The translations under genes were made by a program, and so were the position numbers. A stretch of 6,294 nucleotides of DNA from Xanthobacteraceae bacterium. GTDB lineage: Bacteria; Pseudomonadota; Alphaproteobacteria; Rhizobiales; Xanthobacteraceae. Below are positions 1 to 5,871 of this stretch, one piece after another. The stretch lies in NCBI GenBank assembly GCA_030044035.1, contig JASHWN010000342.1, positions 1-6,294 of the forward strand, in the 5' to 3' direction. Below the pieces are notes generated by a model. It did not search any database, was not told the origin of the DNA, and was given only the letters and a program-made list of their open reading frames with translations. Every line of letters starts with the position of its first letter. Position 1 is the stretch's first letter.

Positions 1-867
1 GCGCCCGCGATCATGCTCGGCGTCTGGGGCATGGAATCGGCGTTCGGCGATCCGCTGGTGCAGCAGAACTACATGCGGCCGATCTTCCCGTCGCTCGCCG
101 CGCTGGCCTGGGCCGAGCCGCGGCGCCGCGCCTATTGGCAGAGCGAACTGATCAACGCGATGGACATCGTGCAGCGCGGCTGGAGCACGCCGGAGGAAAT
201 GGTCGGCTCCTGGGCCGGCGCCATGGGCCACACCCAGTGGATGCCGGAAGTTTGGCTCCACGTCGGCATCGATTACAACCACGACGGCAAGGTGTCGCCG
301 TTCGGTCCGCCCGACGATGCGCTCGGCTCGACCGCGAAGTTTTTGGTCGAGCGCGGCCACTATCGCCGCGGCGAGCCGTGGGGCTTTGAGGTGCGGATGC
401 CAGCGCACATGCGCGGCGACCGCGCCCGCAGCTATGCGGATTGGCAAAAACTCGGCGTGCAGCGCGCCGACGGGCAAGAATTCCCACCAGGTGACGCCAA
501 GGCGCGGCCCTTTGTGCCGGTGCCGGGCGGACCGGCGTTTCTGCTCGGCGCCAATTTCTTTGCCGTCAAAACCTACAATCCGGCGATGAGCTACGCGCTG
601 GCGCTCTGCCATCTCGGCGAAAGCTGCGTCGGCGGCGCGCCGTTTAAGCAACAATTTCCCGGCAGCGAGCGCGCGCCGACCTTGGCCGAAGTCGAGGAGA
701 TCCAGCGCCGCCTCACCGCGCTCGGCTACGACACCGGCGGCGCCGACGGCCGCATCGGCAGCGACACCATGCTGGCGGTACAGGCCTATCAGAAGAAGGC
801 CGGCATCGCGCCGGCCGACGGCTATGCCGGCGTCGGGCTGCTGGAACGCCTGCGCCGGGGTTCGTAA
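1..867 (+). CDS. Lytic murein transglycosylase, MltB-type, with C-terminal peptidoglycan-binding domain (5' partial)
   Basis: This is the last 288 codons of a periplasmic enzyme that cleaves the MurNAc-GlcNAc bond of peptidoglycan to give 1,6-anhydro products. The frame is open from base 1, so the gene starts upstream; family members are usually near 400 residues, so roughly the first 100 or more, with the signal peptide, are missing. The segment VWGMESAFG carries the expected catalytic glutamate (codon 34-36). GSWAGAMGHTQWMP and the following DYNHDGK segment are typical of the SLT_2/MltB fold. The last ~60 residues, beginning near LAEVEEIQRRLTALGYD and including DGRIGSDT, form a PG_binding_1 domain, which should hold the enzyme on the cell wall. 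It ends at TAA 865-867, and a palindromic repeat begins 13 bases later. No operon link to the next gene is evident. The family call is firm; the exact mlt subfamily is not. Confidence 0.93.
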   Translation, partial: APAIMLGVWGMESAFGDPLVQQNYMRPIFPSLAALAWAEPRRRAYWQSELINAMDIVQRGWSTPEEMVGSWAGAMGHTQWMPEVWLHVGIDYNHDGKVSPFGPPDDALGSTAKFLVERGHYRRGEPWGFEVRMPAHMRGDRARSYADWQKLGVQRADGQEFPPGDAKARPFVPVPGGPAFLLGANFFAVKTYNPAMSYALALCHLGESCVGGAPFKQQFPGSERAPTLAEVEEIQRRLTALGYDTGGADGRIGSDTMLAVQAYQKKAGIAPADGYAGVGLLERLRRGS

Positions 868-880
868 CACAGAATGTTTG

Positions 881-1033
881 GTTTCCCGGATGCGGTGCAG
901 CATAAGCGCGTTTACGCGCTTCTTCGACGCGCTGTGGCGGTGCACCGCTGATCCGGGATCGTTCCAAATTCAGTGTCTGTTACGATCCCGGGTCTGCAGC
1001 GCACCACTGCGTGCTGCGCTGCGCCCGGGAAAC
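881..1033. repeat. Composite palindromic intergenic element (REP/BIME-like)
   Basis: A 153-base element fills most of the gap between the transglycosylase and the thiamine-diphosphate enzyme. Its ends are inverted: gtttcccgg (881-889) against ccgggaaac (1025-1033). Inside lie two imperfect palindromes. One pairs 884-899 with 941-958, with a two-base bulge, and holds a perfect small hairpin at 904-910/915-921. The other pairs 986-992 with 1024-1030 and 996-1003 with 1015-1022. The two halves also pair through ccgggatcgt (953-962) and acgatcccgg (982-991), a perfect 10-bp match, so alternative folds are possible. The pattern resembles the dispersed paired palindromes common in Bradyrhizobium-like genomes. 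It could act as an mRNA 3' stabiliser or transcription barrier for the upstream gene, but it has no T-tract and I do not call it a terminator. Confidence 0.8.
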
Positions 1034-1112
1034 CCGCAGCTCTAAACCGCCTTGAGAATTACCGCGCGATCCGGTTGGATGCGCCCTACAACCCCCAACA
1101 GCCCCATGGCAC

Positions 1113-1118
1113 GAGGAA
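1113..1118 (+). promoter_or_regulatory. Ribosome binding site deciding the start of the ThDP enzyme
   Basis: The purine run gaggaa ends 8 bases before ATG 1127. The two earlier in-frame ATGs, at 1052 and 1106, lack a comparable site, so 1127 is the preferred start. Confidence 0.65.
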
Positions 1119-1126
1119 CTGCCCGC

Positions 1127-2938
1127 ATGACGCCTCCCCCATCCGCGACCGCCGCCGCCCGCGCCGAGACCAAAGCCGATCCGGCGGTCGCCGGCCTCGA
1201 GCGCCCGACGCCGGCCGGCGCCAACGCGCCCGGCTTCGGCTCCGACGTCATCGCCGACGCGCTGCGCTCGCTCGACATTCCGTACATCGCGCTCACCCCC
1301 GGCGCGAGCTATCGCGGGCTGCACGATTCCATCGTCAATTATCTCGGCAACGCAAAACCGCAGATGCTGCTCTGCCTGCACGAGGAGGCGGCCGTCGCCA
1401 TCGCGCAGGGCTACGCCAAGGTCACCGGCAAGGCGATGGTGACCGCGGTGCATTCCAATGTCGGGCTGATGCACGCCGCGATGGCGATCTTCAACGCCTG
1501 GTGCGACCGCATGCCGGTCGTGGTGCTCGGCGCCACCGGGCCGGTCGACGCGGTCAAGCGCCGGCCGTGGATCGACTGGATCCACACCGCGCGCGACCAG
1601 GGCGCGCTCATTCGCGAATACACCAAGTGGGACGATCAGCCGGCGTCGCCGGGCGCCGCGCGCGAAGCGATTTTGCGCGGCACCTGGATCGCCAACACGG
1701 TGCCGCAGGGCCCGGTCTACATCAATTTCGACGCCGAGCTGCAGGAAGCCAAAGTCGCCGAGCCGCTGCCGTCGATCGATCCGGCGCGCTACATGCCGCC
1801 GGTCGCAACCGCGGCGCCGGCCGAGCTCGTCCGCCAGGCTGCCGCGCTGCTCAAGGACGCCAAGCAGGTGCTGATCCTCGCCGGCCGCGCCTCGCGCAGC
1901 GAAGACGCATGGAACGCGCGCGTAAACCTTGCCGAGGCGCTCAACGCGCGGGTCGTCACCGATCTGAAAATCGGCGCAACTTTTCCGACCGATCATCCGC
2001 TCTATGCCGGCTCGCCGCGCGCGGTCACGCCGGACGCGGTCGAGGGCCTCAACAATGTCGACGTCGTGCTCAGCCTCGACTGGGTCGATCTTGCCGGCGC
2101 GCTGCGCCACTGGGGCCCCACCCCGTCGGTCAAGGTCGTGCAGGTTTCGCTCGACCATCGCATCCACAACGGCTGGAGCATGGATCACCAGGCGCTGCCC
2201 GCGGTCGATCTGCTCCTTTCCGCCGATCCGGACCTTGTCGTGCCGGAGCTGGTGAAAGAGATCGGCAGGAGCACCAAGCCGCACGCCGTACCGGCGCCGC
2301 GCAAATCTTCCGAGAAAGAACCGGCCGGCTTCACCAACGAGCACATCGCCCGCGCACTGCGTAAAGTGCTGGGCGACCGGGCGGTCACGTATACGCATCT
2401 GCCGCTGTCCTGGGACGACAGCTGGGTGACGTTCAAGCACCCGCTCGATTACATCGGCTCCGACGGCGGCGGCGGCGTCGGCGGCGGCCCCGGCATTTCG
2501 GTCGGCGCCGCTTTGGCGCTCAAGGGCTCCGGCCGGCTGCCGATCGCGATCTGCGGCGACGGCGACTTTCTGATGGGCGTCACCGCGGTGTGGACCGCCG
2601 TGCATTACAAGATCCCGCTCCTGTTCGTGCTCGCCAACAACCGCTCGTTCTATAACGACGAGCTGCACCAGGAGCGGATGGCGCGCATGCGCAACCGGCC
2701 GGTCGAGAACAAGTGGATCGGCCAGCGTATGAGCGAGCCGGAAGTCGATCTCGCCGCCATGGGCCGCGCCCAAGGCGCGCAAGGCTTCGGCCCGATCACC
2801 AAGCCGGCCGATCTGGCGTCGGCCGTGGAGAAGGCCATCGCCGAAGTCGATGCCGGCAAGGTCGCGGTCGTCGATGTGCGGGTCGAGCCCGGCTACACCG
2901 CGATCATGACCCAAGCCATGACGCGCGCGGGGAATTAA
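1127..2938 (+). CDS. Thiamine-diphosphate-dependent enzyme, benzoylformate decarboxylase/acetolactate synthase-like
   Basis: A 603-residue cytoplasmic enzyme expected to act on a 2-oxo acid or aldehyde (decarboxylation or carboligation) using ThDP and Mg2+. The three-domain layout of the superfamily is visible. The N-terminal PYR domain (about residues 38-205) has the activating glutamate in LCLHEEAAVAIAQGYAK (Glu86, aligned to the HEQ of acetolactate synthase and QEA of benzoylformate decarboxylase). A central domain spans about 225-380. The C-terminal PP domain (about 400-590) has the glycine-rich loop GSDGGGGVGGGPG (445-457) and the cofactor motif GDG (477-479) with NN (504-505), 24 residues between them, as is standard. 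The first ~37 residues are rich in Ala and Pro and precede the fold. The WTA.HYKIP.LFV..NN stretch is close to benzoylformate decarboxylases, but the substrate cannot be read from sequence. It does not look like sulfoacetaldehyde acetyltransferase, so a link to the sox genes is not supported. Stop TAA is at 2936-2938. Confidence 0.9.
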   Translation: MTPPPSATAAARAETKADPAVAGLERPTPAGANAPGFGSDVIADALRSLDIPYIALTPGASYRGLHDSIVNYLGNAKPQMLLCLHEEAAVAIAQGYAKVTGKAMVTAVHSNVGLMHAAMAIFNAWCDRMPVVVLGATGPVDAVKRRPWIDWIHTARDQGALIREYTKWDDQPASPGAAREAILRGTWIANTVPQGPVYINFDAELQEAKVAEPLPSIDPARYMPPVATAAPAELVRQAAALLKDAKQVLILAGRASRSEDAWNARVNLAEALNARVVTDLKIGATFPTDHPLYAGSPRAVTPDAVEGLNNVDVVLSLDWVDLAGALRHWGPTPSVKVVQVSLDHRIHNGWSMDHQALPAVDLLLSADPDLVVPELVKEIGRSTKPHAVPAPRKSSEKEPAGFTNEHIARALRKVLGDRAVTYTHLPLSWDDSWVTFKHPLDYIGSDGGGGVGGGPGISVGAALALKGSGRLPIAICGDGDFLMGVTAVWTAVHYKIPLLFVLANNRSFYNDELHQERMARMRNRPVENKWIGQRMSEPEVDLAAMGRAQGAQGFGPITKPADLASAVEKAIAEVDAGKVAVVDVRVEPGYTAIMTQAMTRAGN

Positions 2939-2947
2939 CCGGTTAAT
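2934..2947. promoter_or_regulatory. Perfect 14-bp AT-rich palindrome, possible operator
   Basis: attaaccggttaat is exactly self-complementary. It overlaps the stop codon of the ThDP enzyme and lies 17 bases before the ATG of the small antitoxin-like ORF. It stands out in a GC-rich background and sits where an autoregulated antitoxin operon would have its operator. A 14-bp palindrome is expected by chance at a rate of roughly 0.4 per window of this size, so the functional reading is weak. Confidence 0.25.
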
Positions 2948-2964
2948 CTCGTGGGGCACAGAGC

Positions 2965-3174
2965 ATGACTCGCAAGCGCCGCGACTCGTCCCCGTACGAA
3001 CTCGGGAAGGACCTGTTCGGGAGATACGGGAGCGGCCGTACCGATCTCAGCACCAGGCACAAGGCCGTCGTGGAAGAGTTACTCGAGGCGAAGCATCGTG
3101 GTCGCCGCGTCGCTGATGCTCCGTTACGCCGTCATTCCGGGGCGCGCCGTCAGGCGCGAACCCGGAATCCATAA
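2965..3174 (+). CDS. Small ORF resembling the tail of a type II (CopG/RHH-like) antitoxin; probably a remnant
   Basis: A 69-codon ORF starting 26 bases after the ThDP gene. Residues 11-44 (YELGKDLFGRYGSG, then TDLSTRHK and ELLEAKH) look like the segment that follows the DNA-binding domain in some antitoxins of PIN-type toxin pairs, where a short Y..G.DL.G..GSG..DLS stretch contacts the toxin. This is remembered resemblance, not a search result. There is no ribbon-helix-helix domain ahead of it, because the frame is closed by TAA at 2944-2946, and no toxin gene follows. Codons 56-69 and the stop lie inside the palindromic repeat starting at 3131, so the natural C-terminus seems to have been lost. 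The ribosome site before ATG 2965 is poor (ggggca). Most likely it is a decayed antitoxin fragment; a short expressed protein is possible. Confidence 0.4.
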   Translation: MTRKRRDSSPYELGKDLFGRYGSGRTDLSTRHKAVVEELLEAKHRGRRVADAPLRRHSGARRQARTRNP

Positions 3175-3248
3175 CCACCGACGGAGCAAATTTTCGCGCG
3201 ACAGTGGTTATGGATTCCGGATAGCCGCTTCGCGGCTTCCGGAATGAC
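3131..3248. repeat. Cloverleaf-like palindromic intergenic repeat (gtcattccgg type)
   Basis: A 118-base element bounded by the inverted ends gtcattccgg (3131-3140) and ccggaatgac (3239-3248). Inside is a perfect 17-bp inverted repeat, 3162-3178 against 3204-3220, around a 25-base spacer. Two side hairpins sit between the outer and inner arms: cgcgcc/ggcgcg with loop gtca (3143-3158), and agccgc/gcggct with loop ttc (3223-3237). The four arms give a cloverleaf shape. I recognise this kind of sequence as a widely dispersed repeat in Bradyrhizobium-like genomes. It supplies the last 14 codons of the small ORF before it and ends just 16 bases before the amidohydrolase start codon, close to its ribosome site. 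Confidence 0.85.
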
Positions 3249-3250
3249 TT

Positions 3251-3258
3251 AGGGAGGA
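3251..3258 (+). promoter_or_regulatory. Strong ribosome binding site for the amidohydrolase
   Basis: agggagga ends 6 bases before ATG 3265, a near-ideal Shine-Dalgarno site. It lies only two bases beyond the end of the palindromic repeat, so repeat folding in the mRNA could affect its access. Confidence 0.75.
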
Positions 3259-3264
3259 ACACAA

Positions 3265-4347
3265 ATGGCCCTCTTCTCTTCGTGCGCGTGCTGCGTGCCG
3301 CGCCGGCAATTTCTGACCGGCGGCCTCGCCACAGCCGCCGCCGCTGCGGCGCTCGGAACGTGCCGCGCGTCCGCGCAGGCGCTCGCGATCAAACAGCCCG
3401 GACAAAGAATCGACGTGCATCATCACTTCCTGCCGCCGCAATACATGAAGGAGGAGCACGAGCGCATCAGCGGCTTTACCCATGGCGCGGTGCCCGCCAG
3501 CAAGCTGTTGTCGTGGACGCCGAGCCAGTCGCTCGAGATCATGGAGCAGAACGGCATCGCCACCGCAATCGCCTCGGTCACCACGCCCGGCCCGTGGTTC
3601 GGTGACGTCGCCGCGGCGCGCCGGCTGTCGCGGATGTGGAACGATTACGCCGCCGAGCAAATCCGTACCTATCCGCACCGCTACGGCCTGTTCGCCGTGG
3701 TGACGCCGCCCGACACCGACGGCAGCCTCAAAGAAATCGAATACGCACTCGATACGCTGAAAGCCGACGGCATCGGGCTCTTAAGCTCCTACGACGGAAA
3801 ATATCTGGGCGATGCGTCGTTTGCGCCGGTGCTGGCCGAGCTCAACCGGCGCGGCGCGCTGGTCTATGTGCATCCGACCGTGGCGGCGTGCTGCGCCAAT
3901 ATCCTGCCCAGCATCATTCCGCAGATGGTCGAATTCCCGTTCGACACCACGCGCACCATCGTCAGCCTGATCGTCAACGGCGCGCTGATCAAATATCCAA
4001 ACATCCGCTTCATCTTCTCGCACGGCGGCGGGACGATGCCGATGCTCGCCGGGCGCCTGGTCGACACGCTCAGCCACCGGCCCGACGCCAAGGAGGTCAT
4101 GCCCAACGGTCTGCCCGCCGAACTGCGCAAGCTCTATTACGACACCGCCAACGCGGCGACGCCGGGCCCGATGGCGGCGCTGCGCGCCATGGCGCCGCTC
4201 GACCACATCCTGTTCGGCACCGACTATCCGTTCGTCAGCGTTGCCGAAGGCGTCAACGACCTGGGCGAGGATTCGCTCTCCGCCGCCGAGCGCGCCGCCA
4301 TCGACCGCAGCAACGCGCTGGCGCTGCTGCCGCGGCTGCAGGGGTGA
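3265..4347 (+). CDS. Tat-exported metal-dependent amidohydrolase, ACMSD-like (Amidohydro_2) family
   Basis: A 360-residue protein of the amidohydrolase superfamily, in the branch containing 2-amino-3-carboxymuconate-6-semialdehyde decarboxylase and related aromatic-acid decarboxylases and hydrolases. The metal and catalytic residues are all present: HxH at His52/His54 in [11 protein letters not shown], His203 in VYVHPT, His253 in FSHGGG, and Asp320 in FGTDYPF. The N-terminus is an export signal: twin arginines in PRRQFLTGG (Arg13-Arg14), an Ala-rich hydrophobic stretch to about residue 30, and a likely cleavage after ASAQA (residue 39). This suggests that the protein folds and binds metal in the cytoplasm before Tat export. 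The n-region holds an odd CACC cluster (residues 7-10). Most characterised family members are cytoplasmic, so the export is notable. The substrate is unknown; decarboxylation or hydrolysis of an aromatic or lactone compound in the periplasm is inference. Start and stop are clear. Confidence 0.9.
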   Translation: MALFSSCACCVPRRQFLTGGLATAAAAAALGTCRASAQALAIKQPGQRIDVHHHFLPPQYMKEEHERISGFTHGAVPASKLLSWTPSQSLEIMEQNGIATAIASVTTPGPWFGDVAAARRLSRMWNDYAAEQIRTYPHRYGLFAVVTPPDTDGSLKEIEYALDTLKADGIGLLSSYDGKYLGDASFAPVLAELNRRGALVYVHPTVAACCANILPSIIPQMVEFPFDTTRTIVSLIVNGALIKYPNIRFIFSHGGGTMPMLAGRLVDTLSHRPDAKEVMPNGLPAELRKLYYDTANAATPGPMAALRAMAPLDHILFGTDYPFVSVAEGVNDLGEDSLSAAERAAIDRSNALALLPRLQG

Positions 4348-4356
4348 AGCTTCCGT

Positions 4357-4427
4357 CCGCTCATTCCCGCGAAAGCGGGAATCCAGCCTGAAACGAACTG
4401 GGTCCCCGCTTTCGCGGGGACGAGCGG
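4357..4427. repeat. Cloverleaf-like palindromic repeat (attcccgcgaaagcgggaat type)
   Basis: The element starts 10 bases after the amidohydrolase stop. An outer stem, ccgctc/gagcgg (4357-4362 with 4422-4427), encloses two strong hairpins: attcccgc-gaaa-gcgggaat (4363-4382) and gtccccgc-tttc-gcggggac (4402-4421). The two hairpins are close to reverse complements of each other, and a short central pairing ccag/ctgg links them. This is a familiar type of dispersed repeat in alphaproteobacteria and some other Proteobacteria. It could stall or end transcription of the amidohydrolase, or protect its mRNA, but there is no U-tract. Confidence 0.85.
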
Positions 4428-4448
4428 TCACATGAGTCCGCTTCACAA

Positions 4449-4482
4449 TCTCCCGCGAATGGCGCAACATGCGCGCGGGAGA
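4449..4482. promoter_or_regulatory. Inverted repeat upstream of soxC, possible operator or leader hairpin
   Basis: tctcccgc (4449-4456) pairs with gcgggaga (4475-4482). Inside this, gcgca (4462-4466) pairs with tgcgc (4470-4474) around a 3-base loop. The structure ends 72 bases before the soxC start codon. It is separate from the repeat at 4357-4427. Sox operons are often controlled by the ArsR-type repressor SoxR binding palindromes, but I cannot match this to a known SoxR site; it may be only a leader hairpin. Confidence 0.35.
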
Positions 4483-4542
4483 AGTCCCATCCGCTCCAAC
4501 GATCAATGAAACCGAACGGCATCGATGGACGCCGATTCGCTC

Positions 4543-4547
4543 AGGAG
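4543..4547 (+). promoter_or_regulatory. Ribosome binding site deciding the soxC start
   Basis: aggag lies 7 bases before ATG 4555. The earlier in-frame ATG at 4525 has no such site, so 4555 is preferred. Confidence 0.75.
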
Positions 4548-4554
4548 TGAAAGC

Positions 4555-5871
4555 ATGAGGAAACGCAAGTTAAGCGGCGCGCCGCCGCTCGAAGAAGTCG
4601 CCGGCAACGGCCTCCTGCATCGCCGCGCGCTGCTTTCCGGCGGCATCGTGTTCGCCGGCGCCATGGCGACCGGCGCGGCGACGACAAGCGCCGCGGCCGA
4701 GCCGCTCAAGGACCCGCTCTGGAGCCTGCAGCCGGGCGAAGTGACGCCGGTGCTGCAAACCCCGTCGCGCTTCGAAAAGAACGTCAGCCGCATCCTCTCC
4801 AATCCGAAGGGCGAGCCGCGCACCCAGCACGCCCGCGCGCCGCTGCAATACCTCGACGGCACCATCACGCCGAACCCGCTGCACTTCACCATCCTGCATT
4901 CCGGCATTCCCGACATCGATCCGGCGCAGCACCGCTTGGTGATCCACGGCATGGTCAAGCAGCCGCTCGAATACACCGTCGAGGCGCTGCTGCGTTATCC
5001 GATGGTGACGCGCAAGCATTTCGTCGAGTGCGGCGGCAACTCGGCCGGCATGTTCTCCAACGAGCCGCTGCAGGCCACCATCCAGCAGCTGCACGGCCTC
5101 GTTTCCTGCGCCGAATGGACCGGCGTGCCGGTGTCGACCATCCTCGACGAAGCCGGCAGCGATCCGAAGGCGACATGGATGGTCGCCGAGGGCGCCGATT
5201 CGCTCCTGGTCAGCCGCAGCGTGCCGCTGAAGAAGGGCTACGAGGACGCGCTGATCGCGCTTTATCAGAACGGCGAGCGCTTGATGCCGGGCAACGGCTA
5301 TCCGATGCGGCTTCTGTTGCCCGGCTACGAAGGCAACATGAACACCAAATTCCTGCGCCGGCTCTACATCACCGATCAGCCGGCGATGACGTTCTACGAG
5401 ACGCGCAACTACTCGCCGCTATTGCCGAGCGGCAAGGCGTACCGCTTCTACTTCGTCAACGAGGTGAAGTCGTTCATCACCAAACCGTCGTTCGGCCTGA
5501 GCATGCAGGGCGCCGGCTATTACGAAATCTCCGGCATCGCCTATTCGGGCACCGGCACCATCGCCAAGGTTTTGGTGTCGGCCGACGGCGGCAAGAGCTG
5601 GGGCGAAGCCGCGGTCGAAGGCCCGGCGACGCCGAAGGCCTTCACGCGCTTCCGCATGCCGTGGCGCTGGGACGGCCAGCCGGCGATCATCACCAGCCGC
5701 GCCTGGGACGATTCCGGCGCGGTGCAGCCGCTGCGCCCCGATTTCGTCGCCAAGCGCGGCGAGACCAAGGCGCCGGTGAAGAGTCCGTACGGCTTTCCCA
5801 ACCAGCACTACAACAGCCTCACTTGCTGGGGCATCGACGCCAAGGGAGAGATCAAGCATGTCTATGTTTAA
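4555..5871 (+). CDS. soxC: SoxC, molybdopterin subunit of the SoxCD sulfite/sulfane dehydrogenase
   Basis: A 438-residue member of the sulfite oxidase family. SoxC binds the molybdenum cofactor and, with SoxD, removes electrons from the sulfane sulfur carried on SoxY in thiosulfate oxidation; purified complexes may also act on sulfite. An N-terminal Tat signal is clear: HRRALLSGG with Arg23-Arg24, a hydrophobic stretch, and cleavage near residue 48 (TSAAAE). The Moco domain (about 95-290) contains TPNPLHF and HSGIPDIDP, the expected molybdenum-ligating Cys159 in HFVECGGNS, then GLVSCAEWTGVP and LLLPGYEGNMNTKFLRRL. The dimerisation domain (about 300-405) has GYYEISGIAYSGTG, VSADGGKSW and RFRMPWRWDG. 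The C-terminus (YNSLTCWGIDAKGEIKHVYV) also fits SoxC. Length is normal. The last 14 bases overlap soxD, indicating translational coupling. The gene upstream is not a sox gene. A stand-alone sulfite dehydrogenase role (SorA-like) is the main alternative. Confidence 0.87.
   Translation: MRKRKLSGAPPLEEVAGNGLLHRRALLSGGIVFAGAMATGAATTSAAAEPLKDPLWSLQPGEVTPVLQTPSRFEKNVSRILSNPKGEPRTQHARAPLQYLDGTITPNPLHFTILHSGIPDIDPAQHRLVIHGMVKQPLEYTVEALLRYPMVTRKHFVECGGNSAGMFSNEPLQATIQQLHGLVSCAEWTGVPVSTILDEAGSDPKATWMVAEGADSLLVSRSVPLKKGYEDALIALYQNGERLMPGNGYPMRLLLPGYEGNMNTKFLRRLYITDQPAMTFYETRNYSPLLPSGKAYRFYFVNEVKSFITKPSFGLSMQGAGYYEISGIAYSGTGTIAKVLVSADGGKSWGEAAVEGPATPKAFTRFRMPWRWDGQPAIITSRAWDDSGAVQPLRPDFVAKRGETKAPVKSPYGFPNQHYNSLTCWGIDAKGEIKHVYV
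5843..5850 (+). promoter_or_regulatory. Ribosome binding site for soxD inside soxC
   Basis: agggagag lies within the last codons of soxC, with its ggag core 9 bases before ATG 5858. It supports that start over the second ATG at 5864 and over ATG 5972, which has no site. Confidence 0.6.

Noticed and set aside
1052..1126. Earlier starts for the ThDP enzyme (ATG 1052 or 1106)
   Set aside because: They have no good ribosome site, and the extra residues do not resemble the family. The gaggaa site favours 1127.
973..2364. 463-codon + strand frame overlapping the ThDP gene
   Set aside because: It is very rich in Arg and Ala with no motif, starts inside the palindromic repeat, and is out of frame with the real gene.
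1127..2938. ThDP enzyme as sulfoacetaldehyde acetyltransferase (Xsc) feeding sulfite to SoxCD
   Set aside because: It would be attractive from context, but the N-terminal half does not match the Xsc sequences I remember, and the C-terminal half is closer to benzoylformate decarboxylase-like enzymes.
980..2959. 659-codon open frame on the minus strand
   Set aside because: It lies antisense to the ThDP enzyme, whose catalytic motifs are intact. Its composition (runs of Arg, Asp, Gly, Ala) is typical of an antisense shadow in GC-rich DNA, and no domain is recognisable.
881..3248. tRNA or structured ncRNA in the cloverleaf-shaped intergenic regions
   Set aside because: Arm lengths and loops do not fit tRNA (no T-loop or anticodon-arm consensus), and the folds are explained by palindromic repeats.
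3297..3363. Lipoprotein signal (ALGTC) in the amidohydrolase
   Set aside because: The residue before Cys33 is Thr, which does not fit the usual lipobox, and a normal signal peptidase site follows at ASAQA.
4363..4421. Rho-independent terminator after the amidohydrolase
   Set aside because: The hairpins are strong but neither is followed by a T-tract, and the sequence is a dispersed repeat type. A termination effect is possible but not supported.
4525..4554. Earlier soxC start at ATG 4525
   Set aside because: It has weak upstream sequence, while aggag is ideally placed for ATG 4555. The Tat motif is also better placed from 4555.
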